This document shows positions 26,298 through 36,307 of a DNA stretch of 64,000 nt, in pieces. Position 1 is the first letter of the stretch; the number at the start of each line of letters is the position of its first letter. This DNA is from Billgrantia desiderata (lineage in GTDB: Bacteria > Pseudomonadota > Gammaproteobacteria > Pseudomonadales > Halomonadaceae), in the NCBI GenBank assembly GCA_011742915.1, contig JAAQTN010000002.1, positions 1-64,000 on the forward strand, written 5' to 3'. The notes under the pieces were generated by a model. The model did not search any database. It saw nothing but the letters and a program-made list of their open reading frames with translations, and was not told the DNA's origin. The position numbers and the translations under genes were made by a program.

Positions 26298-27677
26298 ATG
26301 GAACCGACCTCCTCCCTAGCCGACAAGGCAGATGGACGCCCCTCCGCGCGAGCCACGGGGCAAGGAAGCAGTTGGCTGGACAGCTATTTCGGCGCAAGCC
26401 GTCGTGGCTCCAGCGTACGCACCGAGATTCTGGCGGGCATCGCTACCTTCCTGGCTTCGATGTACATCATCGTGGTCAACCCGGCGATCCTCTCCCATGC
26501 CGGCATTCCCTTCTCCGCCGCGCTCTCCGCCACCGTGCTGATCAGTTTCATGAGCAGCCTGGCCATGGGCCTTTATGCCCGCAACCCGATTCTGGTGGCG
26601 CCGGGCATGGGCATGAACGCGCTGTTCACCTACACCCTGGTGCAGGGCGCCGGGCTTTCCTGGGAGGTGGCGCTGGGCTGCGTGTTCTGGTCCGGCGTGC
26701 TGTTCGCCACCCTGGCGATGTTCAACGTGCGCGAGGCGATCATCAATGCGATTCCGCCTTCGCTGCGCTATGCCATCACCTGCGGCATCGGTTTGTTCAT
26801 TACCTTCATCGGCTTCAAGAACGCCGGTTTCATCGTCGGCAGCGATGCGACCCTGGTCACCCTGGGCAGCATGGACGCCTCGCTGATCACCTTCTTCATC
26901 GGCATGATGGCCACCGCCATTCTGGTGATCATGCGCTTCAACGGCGCGCTGATCCTGGGCATTGCGCTGACCACCCTGCTGGCCACGCCCATGGGGCGCC
27001 TGTGGGGCGGCGACGTGGTGGTGGAGTGGAGCGGTATCGCCGCCTGGCCCGACTTCAGTGCGGTGATGCAGGTGGATATCTGGGGCGCGCTCAAGGTCGC
27101 CTACCTGCCGTTCATCTTCGTCATGCTGTTCACCAATTTCTTCGACGCGCTGTCGTGCTTCATGGCGCTCTCCGAATCCGCCGATCTCAAGGACAAGGAC
27201 GGCAACCCGCGTAACCTCAAGCGCTCCATGACCGTGGACGCCTTCGCCTCGATGATCGCCGCGCCGCTGGGCACCAGCGCGGCGCAGACCTTCATCGAGT
27301 CCGGTGCCGGCGTGGCTCAGGGCGGTCGTACCGGCCTGGTGGCGGTCACCATCGCCTTCCTGTTCCTGCCCTTCCTGTTCCTCTCGCCGCTGCTGTCGCT
27401 GGTGCCCGGCATCGCCACGGCGCCGGCCCTGGTACTGGTCGGGCTGTTCATGCTGGCACCGGTGAGCAAGATCGACTGGTCGCAGTTCGAGCAGGCCTTC
27501 CCGGCCTTCCTGGCGATCATCCTGATGCCGCTGACCTACTCGATCACCCTGGGCATCGCTTTCGGTTTCCTGAGCTTCGTGTTGATCAAGCTGGCCACCG
27601 GCAAGCTTTACGACATCAAGCCGGCGATGTGGGTATCGGCGGCGCTTAGCGTGGTGATGCTGGTGACGACACATTGA
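26298..27677 (+). CDS. NCS2-family purine base permease (AzgA-type)
   Basis: 459 aa, the expected length. It is a multi-span membrane protein with conserved AzgA-group motifs: RTEILAGIATFLASMYIIVV, NPILVAPGMGMNALFTY, GIGLFITFIGFKNAG, and SAAQTFIESGAGVAQGGRTG. Members import adenine, guanine, hypoxanthine or xanthine with protons. Two RutR-type boxes upstream tie it to the xdh, guaD and adenine deaminase genes and argue for a purine rather than uracil substrate. Which base is preferred cannot be read from sequence. Confidence 0.92.
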   Translation: MEPTSSLADKADGRPSARATGQGSSWLDSYFGASRRGSSVRTEILAGIATFLASMYIIVVNPAILSHAGIPFSAALSATVLISFMSSLAMGLYARNPILVAPGMGMNALFTYTLVQGAGLSWEVALGCVFWSGVLFATLAMFNVREAIINAIPPSLRYAITCGIGLFITFIGFKNAGFIVGSDATLVTLGSMDASLITFFIGMMATAILVIMRFNGALILGIALTTLLATPMGRLWGGDVVVEWSGIAAWPDFSAVMQVDIWGALKVAYLPFIFVMLFTNFFDALSCFMALSESADLKDKDGNPRNLKRSMTVDAFASMIAAPLGTSAAQTFIESGAGVAQGGRTGLVAVTIAFLFLPFLFLSPLLSLVPGIATAPALVLVGLFMLAPVSKIDWSQFEQAFPAFLAIILMPLTYSITLGIAFGFLSFVLIKLATGKLYDIKPAMWVSAALSVVMLVTTH

Positions 27678-27827
27678 AACACTACACAAATGCCTGCGCG
27701 AGCGAATCGCTGCGTTGCGCGGTGCTCAGAATCCTCACCTATACCCCATAGGCTCCGGTTCCTGTGCTCCGTGCGCCTTGCGCTTCATCTCGCTCGTCGA
27801 TTTGTGAAGCGTTTCCCTAGAGAAGAA

Positions 27828-27854
27828 GGTGCGGGCACTTGCCCGCACCCTTTT
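27828..27854. terminator. Rho-independent terminator
   Basis: GGTGCGGGC and GCCCGCACC form a 9-bp stem with an ACTT loop, followed by CTTTT on the plus strand. It sits 150 bp after the permease gene, at the 3' edge of the convergent msrQ gene. Confidence 0.85.
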
Positions 27855-28450
27855 CATTGACGATGGATGGCGGCGTCGATGAGGCGGAAGAGCACCAGTG
27901 CCGCCAGCACGGCGGCGAACAGGGTTGGCAGCAGGTAGTCGGCGCGGGTCAGGATCCACAGGTGCGTCACCCCCAGCGCCGCGGCCACGTAGATCAGACG
28001 GTGCAGCCAGTGCCAGGCCGTCCAGCCCATGGCCTTTCGCACACGCGCGAAGGAAGTAACGGCCAGCGGTACCAGCAGCAGCAGCGCGGCCACGCCGTAA
28101 CGAATGTAGGGCAGCTCGACCATTTCGCGGCGAATCCACGGCCAGTCCCAGTATTGATCCAGCCCCATCCAGGCCAGCATGTGGGCCACCAGCCAGAAGA
28201 ACGCCCACAGGCCGATCTGACGCCGGGCGGCCATGAAACCGACCCAGCCGGTGAAACGAAAGGCCGGGCTGAAGGCGATGGTCATCAGCAGCAGGATCAG
28301 CCCCGTCTTGCCGGTGAAGTGCACCACGGCTTCGCCGGGTACGGCACCCAGATCACCATAGAACCACTGCCAGCCAAGCCAGGCGGCCGGCGCACTGCAG
28401 CCCAGCAGCACCAGCAGGCGAAACAGGTTGATAGCGGTGCGTCGATCCAC
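27854..28450 (-). CDS. msrQ: MsrQ, heme-binding membrane subunit of the MsrPQ repair system
   Basis: 198 aa from a GTG with GGGAG about 11 nt upstream. It has about six membrane spans and conserved histidines in HFTGKTGLILLLMTIAFSP and WHWLHRLIYVAAALGVTHLW, as expected of this ferric-reductase-like heme b protein. It passes electrons from the quinone pool or a flavin reductase to MsrP. It lies 34 bp after msrP in the same operon. Confidence 0.92.
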   Translation of the reverse strand: MDRRTAINLFRLLVLLGCSAPAAWLGWQWFYGDLGAVPGEAVVHFTGKTGLILLLMTIAFSPAFRFTGWVGFMAARRQIGLWAFFWLVAHMLAWMGLDQYWDWPWIRREMVELPYIRYGVAALLLLVPLAVTSFARVRKAMGWTAWHWLHRLIYVAAALGVTHLWILTRADYLLPTLFAAVLAALVLFRLIDAAIHRQ

Positions 28451-28484
28451 GCTGACATGACTCCCTGAGTGGCTGGCGCTTTGC

Positions 28485-29450
<966 letters not shown>

Positions 29451-29541
29451 CTCGGATCCTCCCGAAGGCGACCGAAGAGACCACAGCTTCGCCTGTGAAA
29501 CAAGCGTTTGTCACTGGACGCATCACGGGAGTGAAGAAAAC

Positions 29542-29555
29542 TTGACCCACCTCAA
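29542..29555. promoter_or_regulatory. ANR/FNR-like box, weaker copy
   Basis: TTGACCCACCTCAA matches 8 of 10 positions of TTGAT-N4-ATCAA. It lies 44 bp upstream of a better copy in the msrP/ccp intergenic region. Confidence 0.35.
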
Positions 29556-29585
29556 TGAGGGGTTCATTCCGACCTTTTCACTTGG

Positions 29586-29599
29586 TTGATACCGCTCAA
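29586..29599. promoter_or_regulatory. ANR/FNR-like box
   Basis: TTGATACCGCTCAA matches 9 of 10 positions and lies 50 bp before the cytochrome c peroxidase start. Bacterial di-heme peroxidases are commonly under FNR/ANR control, which raises its plausibility. Confidence 0.55.
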
Positions 29600-29648
29600 G
29601 AGCCAACCGTAACCTGATGTTGCATTTCAGGCTACAACCGTCTCTAGC

Positions 29649-30671
29649 TTGCAACCAAGGGGATTCGCCATGATTCATACTGCTCTCGCCAGGCCGGCAC
29701 TCATCGCCGCCGCAGTGTCGCTGAGCGCCGCGTTGGCGGCAACCGGCGTGGCCGCCGACGACGGCCTCGGCGACTACCGTGACCGCTTCGAACCGCTGCC
29801 CCACCTGCCGCCGATTCCGGCTCACAACTCGCTGACCGAGGAGAAGGTGGAACTGGGCAACATGCTGTTCTTCGAGCCGCGCATCTCGTCCAGCGGCGTG
29901 ATCAGCTGTGCTACCTGTCATAACCCGGCGCTGGGCTGGAGCGATCGCATTCCGCGGGCCACCGGCCACGACGGCCAGATCGGCGAGCGCAACACGCCCA
30001 CCGTGCTCAACTCCGGCTTCCTCGGCGCCCAGTTCTGGGATGGTCGCGAGCCCGACCTGGAAGGCCAGGCGCTGGGCCCGATCCAGGCCGACATCGAAAT
30101 GGCCATGGATCTCGACGCTGCCCTGGAGCGTCTGGAAGAGTTCGAACTCTATCAGGAGAAGTTCGCCGAGGCCTTCCCCGGTGACGACAACCCGATCAAC
30201 AAGGACAACCTGGCCCAGGCACTGGCCAGCTTCCAGCGCACCCTGAACACGCCGAACTCGCCCTTCGACCGTTACCTGCGCGGCGACATGAACGCGATCA
30301 ACGATCAGGAGAAGCGCGGCATGCAGGCCTTCGTCGATACCGGCTGTATCGCCTGCCACAGCGGCCCGGCGCTGACCGACAGCAACTTCTGGGCGATTCA
30401 GGTGCCCGGCTCCACCGACGTGGGTCGCTTCGACGTCACCGGCGACGAGGCCGACATGTACAAGTTCCGCACCCCGACCCTGCGCAACGTGGGCGTGACC
30501 TATCCGTACATGAACAACGGCGCTACCGAAACCCTCGAGGAAGCCGTGGCCATCATGGGTCGCGAGATGCTGAACCGCGAGTTCGAGGACGAGATGATTG
30601 CCGATATCACCGCCTTCCTGCACACCCTGACCGGCAAGATGCCTGAGTTCCAAGTCCCGGCTCTGCCGTAA
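29649..30671 (+). CDS. ccpA: Di-heme cytochrome c peroxidase
   Basis: 340 aa. The signal peptide is MIHTALARPALIAAAVSLSA... with cleavage near VAADD at about residue 29. Two c-type heme motifs are present, CATCH (C80, C83, H84) and CIACH (about 233), as in bacterial CCP/MauG-family enzymes. It reduces periplasmic hydrogen peroxide with electrons from cytochrome c. The lack of a long C-terminal domain fits a classical CCP. The stop codon lies inside the first unit of a 22-bp tandem repeat. Confidence 0.95.
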   Translation: MQPRGFAMIHTALARPALIAAAVSLSAALAATGVAADDGLGDYRDRFEPLPHLPPIPAHNSLTEEKVELGNMLFFEPRISSSGVISCATCHNPALGWSDRIPRATGHDGQIGERNTPTVLNSGFLGAQFWDGREPDLEGQALGPIQADIEMAMDLDAALERLEEFELYQEKFAEAFPGDDNPINKDNLAQALASFQRTLNTPNSPFDRYLRGDMNAINDQEKRGMQAFVDTGCIACHSGPALTDSNFWAIQVPGSTDVGRFDVTGDEADMYKFRTPTLRNVGVTYPYMNNGATETLEEAVAIMGREMLNREFEDEMIADITAFLHTLTGKMPEFQVPALP

Positions 30672-30715
30672 AACGGAACCGGCTCTGCCGTAAAACGGAA
30701 CCGGCGCTGCCGTAA
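30663..30715. repeat. 22-bp tandem repeat overlapping the ccpA stop codon
   Basis: CTGCCGTAAAACGGAACCGG plus two bases occurs at 30663 and 30685, and a partial third copy starts at 30707. Each copy contains a small CCGT/ACGG inverted repeat and the TAA in the same register. Confidence 0.8.
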
Positions 30716-30766
30716 GGCACGGCCCAGTCGCAGGGATTGAAGCAAGGGAACTATAAAAAAGAGTAC

Positions 30767-30802
30767 AAGAGCTCCCCCGGCCCAGGCCGGGGGAGCTCTT
30801 TT
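30767..30802. terminator. Strong bidirectional terminator
   Basis: A perfect 16-bp stem (AAGAGCTCCCCCGGCC with its complement) has a 2-nt CA loop, TT after it and an A-run before it. It lies between convergent ccpA and the adenine deaminase gene. Confidence 0.93.
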
Positions 30803-30825
30803 ATGTTCAGCTCTTCATGTAACGT

Positions 30826-31821
30826 TCAGACGCTCTCGGCCAGCTGCCGATGCAGTTCCAGGCGGCGCTTGTCGCTCATGAAGGCGGATTCGATGGCGGT
30901 GCCGGCCAGCTGCACGAAGGTCTCCTTCGACCAGCCGAAGGCATCGTGACAGGCCATGAAGTTGTCCAGCATGCCGCCGCCGAAGTAGGCCGGGTCGTCC
31001 GAGTTCAGGGTGATGCGCAGGCCGGCTTCGAGCAGTTGGGGCAAGGGGTGGTCCTCGATGCGCTCCACCACCTTGAGCCGCACGTTGGAGAGCGGGCACA
31101 CGGTCAGCACCACCCCCTCGTCGCGCAGCCGGGTCACCAGCGCCGGATCCTCCAGGCAGCGCACCCCGTGATCGATGCGACACACGTCGAGCAGATCGAG
31201 TGCCTCGCGAATGTATTCCGGTGGCCCCTCCTCACCGGCGTGGGCGACACGCGGGATGCCGAGCATCCTGGCGCGCTGGAACACCTCGACGAACTTGGAG
31301 GGTGGGTGGCCCCGCTCGGCGCTGTCGAGGCCCACCGCATCGAGCATCTCCCAGTAAGGGGCGGCGCTCTCCAGCACCCGCATCGCCTCGTCGGCTGGCC
31401 GGTCACGCAGAAACGCCATGATCAGTGCGGTGGACATGCCCAGTTCGCGTTCGGCTTCGCGCTGGGCGAGGCTCAAGCCCTCCATCACCACCTCGAGCTC
31501 GATACCCCGGGCCAGGTGGGCCTGAGGGTCGAAGTGCATCTCCACGTGGACCACCCCTTCGGCATGGGCACGGCGGAAATAGTCCATGGCCAGGTCGTGG
31601 AAGTCCTCGTTGCGCTTGAGCACGCTCATGCCCTGGTAGTAGAGCTCGAGAAACGAGGAGAGATCCTGGAAGTCGTAGGCCGCGCGTACCGCTTCCACCG
31701 AGTCGTAGGGCAGTTCGACCCCGTTGCGCCGGGCCAGGGCGAACATCAGTTCGGGCTCCAGCGAGCCTTCGATATGCAGATGGAGCTCGGCCTTGGGCAG
31801 CCGCTTGAGGAAGTCTCGCAT
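30826..31821 (-). CDS. Adenine deaminase (adenosine-deaminase superfamily)
   Basis: 331 aa. Metal ligands H14 and H16 are in KAELHLHIEGSLEPE; other signature blocks are HAGEEGPPEYI, RIDHGVRCLEDP, CPLSNVRLKVV and LNSDDPAYFGG. The GLDSAERGHPPSKF segment is what I recall from the Pseudomonas adenine deaminase branch rather than true adenosine deaminases, so adenine to hypoxanthine is the favoured reaction; adenosine cannot be excluded. A RutR-type box lies about 50 bp upstream. The product feeds xanthine dehydrogenase. It is downstream of cydC on the same strand. Confidence 0.9.
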   Translation of the reverse strand: MRDFLKRLPKAELHLHIEGSLEPELMFALARRNGVELPYDSVEAVRAAYDFQDLSSFLELYYQGMSVLKRNEDFHDLAMDYFRRAHAEGVVHVEMHFDPQAHLARGIELEVVMEGLSLAQREAERELGMSTALIMAFLRDRPADEAMRVLESAAPYWEMLDAVGLDSAERGHPPSKFVEVFQRARMLGIPRVAHAGEEGPPEYIREALDLLDVCRIDHGVRCLEDPALVTRLRDEGVVLTVCPLSNVRLKVVERIEDHPLPQLLEAGLRITLNSDDPAYFGGGMLDNFMACHDAFGWSKETFVQLAGTAIESAFMSDKRRLELHRQLAESV

Positions 31822-31869
31822 GATGCACCTCGTCGCCTTTATTTCATCATCCTGATGGATACACCTGTT

Positions 31870-31885
31870 TTGCGCAAACGGTCAA
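31870..31885. promoter_or_regulatory. RutR-type operator, imperfect
   Basis: TTGCGCAAACGGTCAA matches 11 of 14 fixed positions of TTGACCA-N2-TGGTCAA and lies 48 bp before the adenine deaminase start. Confidence 0.45.
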
Positions 31886-31927
31886 TCAGGCTCTGTCCGA
31901 AAACTGGTTGCGCTGGATCAGCCTGGC

Positions 31928-33619
31928 CTAAAGGCGCTGCTCGCGAGTGATGCCGGGGGGATCGAAGGCGCCGCCATCCAGTTGGTGCACCAGGTAGAGC
32001 ACGCTGCGCCCGGTGAGCCACGCATCGAGTCGCGGCGAGAGTCGCGCGACGGTGCCGGCGTCCAGGCCGGCGAAGGGTTCGTCGAGAATCACCAGGCCGG
32101 GGTCACGCAGCCACAGCCGCGCCAGGGCCAGGCGTCGCGCCTGACCGCCGGAGAGCGCCCGCCCACCCTCGCCCACCGGGGTGGCCAGGCCATGCGGCAG
32201 GGCCTCGGCCCAGTCGGCCAGCTCGACCCACGCCAGCGCCTGCCACAGCTGCGCGTCGGCGGCCTCCGGCGCCGCCAGCCGCAGGTTGCTCGCCAGGCTG
32301 TCCTGGAACAGGTCGATACGCTGGCCGAGAATGGCCACCCGCTCGCGCAGCGATGCTTCGTCGATCTCGACCAGGGGAATGTCGCCCAGCAGGATTTCCC
32401 CCTGGCTAGGCGGCATCCGCCGGGTCAGCAGCGCCGCCACGCTGCTCTTGCCCGCTCCCGAGGCACCGGTAAGGGCCAGGCGCTGGCCGGGCGCTACGAC
32501 AAGATCGAGATCCTGCAGGGCCGGTGCCAGGGCGCCTGGATAGTGCAGGACTATTTCGCGCAGCCGCACGCTCAAGGCCCCTGTGGGAAGCTGCGCATGG
32601 CCAGCGCTGAGCGTAGCCTGCCCTGCTTCTTCCACCTCGTTGAGGCGCTCGGCCGCGCCACGACTCGCCCCCAGTTGGGTGAAGGCGGCGGGCAGCAGCG
32701 CGAGCACCTCGCCGAGGGCCAGCACTGCAATCGGCATCATCACCATCACGGCGCCTGAAATGGCGCCCTGCTGCCAGGCCGCCGCCGCCAGCCACAGCGC
32801 CGCCACCATACCCAGCCCGACCATAAGGTTGACCAGGGCGACACCCAGGCCCGCCACGCCGGCCAGACGCTGCTGATCCCGGGACAGCCTCGCCTCGCGC
32901 TGGAAGAAGTTCTGCCGGTGCCACTCCCGGCTGCGGTAGGCCTCGAGCTCCGCCAGGCCGGTAAGATGCTCGATGGCCTGGCTGCGCAGGCGCTGAAGAT
33001 GCGCCACCTGTCGCTTGCTCGACGCCATGCCCAGCCACGCCTGCCCGGCCGTCAGCCACGCCCAGGTGGGCACCAGCAGCGCCGCCACGGCCAACCCGAC
33101 CAGGGGCACCCACAGCGCCAGGAAGGCGGCCAGCAGCGCGATGGCGGCCAGTGCCACCGCCGGCGGCGCCAGCAGGCGCAGATAGAGACCGTCCAGGGTG
33201 TCGATGTCGGCGGTCAGGCGGTTGAGCCAGTCGCTGGCGCGCTGACGCGCCAGGCTGCGGTCGTCGAGCCGGGCCATGGCCGTGAACAGGCGATGACGCA
33301 GGTCGGCGAGCAGCCGCAGCACGGTGTCGTGGTTGTAGAGCCGCTCGCCGTAGCGGGCCACGGTGCGGCTGACGGCGAAGAAGCGTATCCCAGCGCCCGG
33401 CACGTAGACGTCGAACGCCACGGCCATGCCCAGGGCCAGCGCCATGCCGGCCAGCGCGCTGGCGGCGATGAACCAGCCCGACAGGGTCAGCAGCCCCACC
33501 GCCGAGAACACCGTGACGATCAACAACAGCACGCCGATGGCGAGCCGTGTGCGGCGCTGGGCCAGCAGCCGCAGCCAGGGGGCGAAGGTAGCGCGCAACG
33601 AGCGATCCGACATGTTCAA
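31928..33619 (-). CDS. cydC: Thiol/heme ABC exporter subunit CydC
   Basis: 563 aa. Six N-terminal membrane spans are followed by an ABC ATPase with Walker A LTGASGAGKSS, signature LSGGQARRLALARL and Walker B PGLVILDEPFAGLD. With CydD it forms the heterodimer that exports glutathione/cysteine and supports assembly of cytochrome bd. It overlaps cydD by 4 nt and is the last gene of cydABDC. Confidence 0.94.
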   Translation of the reverse strand: MNMSDRSLRATFAPWLRLLAQRRTRLAIGVLLLIVTVFSAVGLLTLSGWFIAASALAGMALALGMAVAFDVYVPGAGIRFFAVSRTVARYGERLYNHDTVLRLLADLRHRLFTAMARLDDRSLARQRASDWLNRLTADIDTLDGLYLRLLAPPAVALAAIALLAAFLALWVPLVGLAVAALLVPTWAWLTAGQAWLGMASSKRQVAHLQRLRSQAIEHLTGLAELEAYRSREWHRQNFFQREARLSRDQQRLAGVAGLGVALVNLMVGLGMVAALWLAAAAWQQGAISGAVMVMMPIAVLALGEVLALLPAAFTQLGASRGAAERLNEVEEAGQATLSAGHAQLPTGALSVRLREIVLHYPGALAPALQDLDLVVAPGQRLALTGASGAGKSSVAALLTRRMPPSQGEILLGDIPLVEIDEASLRERVAILGQRIDLFQDSLASNLRLAAPEAADAQLWQALAWVELADWAEALPHGLATPVGEGGRALSGGQARRLALARLWLRDPGLVILDEPFAGLDAGTVARLSPRLDAWLTGRSVLYLVHQLDGGAFDPPGITREQRL

Positions 33620-35292
33620 CCTCCCGTCTCCAGCGCCTGTTCCCGCCCTTCGTGCAAGGCCAGGCGACGGCTCGCCATGGCCATCAGTGCGGGATGGTGG
33701 GTGGCGATGACCAGCGTTCTGCCTTCCTCCCCCAGCCGGCGCAGCGATTCGATGACGCGCGCTTCGGTCGCTTCGTCGAGGCTGGCGGTGGGCTCGTCGA
33801 GCAGCACCAGCTCGGCATCGGAGAGAAACACCCGCGCCAGCGCCAGGCGCTGCGCCTGGCCCCCGGAAAGCCCCGAGCCCCGCTCGCCCAGCGGCGTATG
33901 GATGCCCTGCGGCAGCGCCGCCACCAGCTCGGCCAGCCCGGCGTGCGTCAGGGCACGCTCGAGCTCGGCGTCGCTGGCTTGCGGGGCCGCCAGACGCAGG
34001 TTTTCGGCCAGGCTGCCATGAATCAACAGCGGCCGCTGGTCCATCCAGGCGATCTTGAGGTCGGGCGCTGCAAGGCGCTGTCCCGAGGCCGGTGCCACGA
34101 AGCCCGCCAGCAGCTGCAGCAGCGCCGACTTGCCGGCCCCCGACGGCCCGCTGACCACCAGGGTGTCGCCTCTTTCGACGACCACATCCAGCGGTCCCAG
34201 TACCTGCCCCCGCCCCGGGTGGGTGAGCGTCACCGCCGCCAGCGCCACGCAGCGCTCCGGCGCTGGCGGCGGTGAAGTCGTTGCATGCGTGGGCCGCACC
34301 GGCTCACCCAGCAGGGCCAGCATGCCGTCGGCGGCGCCCAGGGCTGCGGCCCGGTCGTGATAGTGCTGGGCCAGGGTGCGCAGCGGCTGGAAGAATTCCG
34401 GCGCCAGCAGCAGCACGAGCAGACCGCTGAACAGGGTGAGCTCCTCGGCCGGGCCGAACTCGATGTAGCCCAGCAGGCCGAAGCCGACGTAGATGGCCAC
34501 CACGGCGATGGCCACCGAAGCGAAGAATTCGAGCACCGCCGAGGAGAGAAAGGCCACCCGCAGGGTGCGCATGCTGAGTCGGCGATACTCATCCGCCGCC
34601 GCGTGCACCTCGGTAGCGGCCTCGCGCGTACGGCCGAAGAGCTGCAGCGTGGCGATGCCGCGCACGCGGTCGAGAAAGTGCCCCGAGAGCCGGCTCACGG
34701 CAACGAACTGGTCGCGATTGAGGCGCTCCGCCCCCATGCCCACCAGGGCCATGAACAGCGGAATCAGCGGTGCAGCGAGCAGCAGGAACAATGCCGCCAG
34801 CCAGTCGAGCGACACCACCACCACCAGGATCAGCAGCGGAGTGGCCACGCACAGCCTCAGTTGGGGCAGAAAGCGGGCGAAGTAGCCGTCCAGCGCCTCG
34901 ACCTGCTCGACCAGCTGGTTGGCCAGCCCCGCCGAATGGCGGGCACCGGCGCGAACCGGCCCCATCGCGGCGAGGTGGTCGAGCAGCTCGGCGCGCACCG
35001 CGTGGCGAATGCGCAGGCTGGCCAGCTGACCGCTCAGCTCCTGCCCCCACTGGCACAGGGCGCGGGCCACCAGCACCGCCACCAGCAGCAGGAAGGCCGG
35101 GGTGAGCGAGGCCAACGGCGCGCCATCCACCAGCAGGCGGCTGACGATCCACGCCAGCAATGTCATCTGGGCGACGGTCAGCGCACCGGCGGCGATACCC
35201 GCCAGCGCGGCCAGCATCAGCCAGCCGCGCTGGCCGGCCGCATGAGCGGCCAGCCAGCGTCGCGGCGAAGGGTGAGTTTCGCGCTTCATCAA
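33616..35292 (-). CDS. cydD: Thiol/heme ABC exporter subunit CydD
   Basis: 558 aa. It has an N-terminal membrane domain (LAALAGIAAGALTVAQMTLL, RALCQWGQELSGQLASLRIR) and an ABC ATPase with Walker A VSGPSGAGKSA, signature LSGGQAQRLALARV and Walker B AELVLLDEPTASLD. It is a partner of CydC and lies 1 bp after the cydB stop, giving a compact cydA-cydB-cydD-cydC operon. Confidence 0.94.
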   Translation of the reverse strand: MMKRETHPSPRRWLAAHAAGQRGWLMLAALAGIAAGALTVAQMTLLAWIVSRLLVDGAPLASLTPAFLLLVAVLVARALCQWGQELSGQLASLRIRHAVRAELLDHLAAMGPVRAGARHSAGLANQLVEQVEALDGYFARFLPQLRLCVATPLLILVVVVSLDWLAALFLLLAAPLIPLFMALVGMGAERLNRDQFVAVSRLSGHFLDRVRGIATLQLFGRTREAATEVHAAADEYRRLSMRTLRVAFLSSAVLEFFASVAIAVVAIYVGFGLLGYIEFGPAEELTLFSGLLVLLLAPEFFQPLRTLAQHYHDRAAALGAADGMLALLGEPVRPTHATTSPPPAPERCVALAAVTLTHPGRGQVLGPLDVVVERGDTLVVSGPSGAGKSALLQLLAGFVAPASGQRLAAPDLKIAWMDQRPLLIHGSLAENLRLAAPQASDAELERALTHAGLAELVAALPQGIHTPLGERGSGLSGGQAQRLALARVFLSDAELVLLDEPTASLDEATEARVIESLRRLGEEGRTLVIATHHPALMAMASRRLALHEGREQALETGG

Positions 35293-35293
35293 C

Positions 35294-36304
35294 TCAGTGA
35301 TAGCCCTCGCCGGCCCGCACCTTGCCGCGGAATACCCAGTAGGACCAGAAGGTGTAGCCCAGCACGAAGGGCAGCACGAACAGCACGCCGAGCAGCAGGA
35401 ACAGCTGCGACTCGGGCGCCGAGGCGGCGTCCCAGATGGTGTAGTTGGGCGGCACCAGCCAGGGCCACTTGCTGACGATCAGCCCCAGGTAGGTGAAGAA
35501 GAACATGCCCAGGGTGGCCATGAACGGCAGCAGCTCGCGCTGGCGCTGTACCGCCCAATACACGCCGTACATGCACAGCAGCGTCAGCGCCGGCAGGATC
35601 CAGATCACCTGGATGTGGCCGAACCAGCGTTCCCACACCACCTCGTTGACCAGCGGCGTCCAGATACTGATGATGCCGAAGATCACCAGCACCGCCAGCA
35701 GCAGCGGCGGCGTGAGCTTGTAGGCCCACGCCTGGATGTAGCCCTCCGACTTGAGGATCAGCCAGGTGGTGCCCAGCAGCGCGTAGCCGATCATGATGCC
35801 GATGCCGGTGAGTACCGTGAACGGCGTCAGCCAGTCGAAGGCGCCGCCGACGAAGACCCCGTTCTGTGTCTCGAAGCCCTGAATGTAGGTGCCCACCACG
35901 GCGCCCTGAGCGAAGGCCGCCACCGCCGAGCCGCCGCTGAAGGCCAGGTTCCACAGCCGCCGCCCGCGCCGCTCGCGGCGCGACTTGAAGCGCAGCTCGA
36001 AGGCCACCCCGCGGAACACCAGGCCGGCCACCATCAGGAACACGCCGATGTAGAGCGCCGGCAGGAATACCGTGTAAACCAGCGGGAAGGCGGCCAGGAA
36101 ACCGGCCCCACCCAGCACCAGCCAGGTCTCGTTGCCGTCCCACACCGGTGCCACCGTGTTCATCATCACGTCGCGGGCATCTTCGTCCGGGGCGAACGGA
36201 AACAGGATACCGAGCCCCAGGTCGAAGCCATCCATCAGCACGTACATCATGATGCCGAAACCGATGATGAGCGCCCAGATCAAGGACAGATCGAACATTT
36301 CCAT
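35294..36304 (-). CDS. cydB: Cytochrome bd-type oxidase subunit II
   Basis: 336 aa, multi-span. The N-terminal block LIIGFGIMMYVLMDGFDLGL and PVWDGNETWLVLGGAGFLAA are CydB signatures. The length, shorter than E. coli CydB (379 aa), is usual for the CioB branch of cyanide-insensitive oxidases. It pairs with CydA to reduce oxygen to water from quinol. It starts 3 bp after cydA. Confidence 0.95.
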   Translation of the reverse strand: MEMFDLSLIWALIIGFGIMMYVLMDGFDLGLGILFPFAPDEDARDVMMNTVAPVWDGNETWLVLGGAGFLAAFPLVYTVFLPALYIGVFLMVAGLVFRGVAFELRFKSRRERRGRRLWNLAFSGGSAVAAFAQGAVVGTYIQGFETQNGVFVGGAFDWLTPFTVLTGIGIMIGYALLGTTWLILKSEGYIQAWAYKLTPPLLLAVLVIFGIISIWTPLVNEVVWERWFGHIQVIWILPALTLLCMYGVYWAVQRQRELLPFMATLGMFFFTYLGLIVSKWPWLVPPNYTIWDAASAPESQLFLLLGVLFVLPFVLGYTFWSYWVFRGKVRAGEGYH

Positions 36305-36307
36305 GGT

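Noticed and set aside
30663..30715. Possible CRISPR-like repeats
   Set aside because: The copies are contiguous with no spacers and include a coding stop, so it is a tandem repeat.
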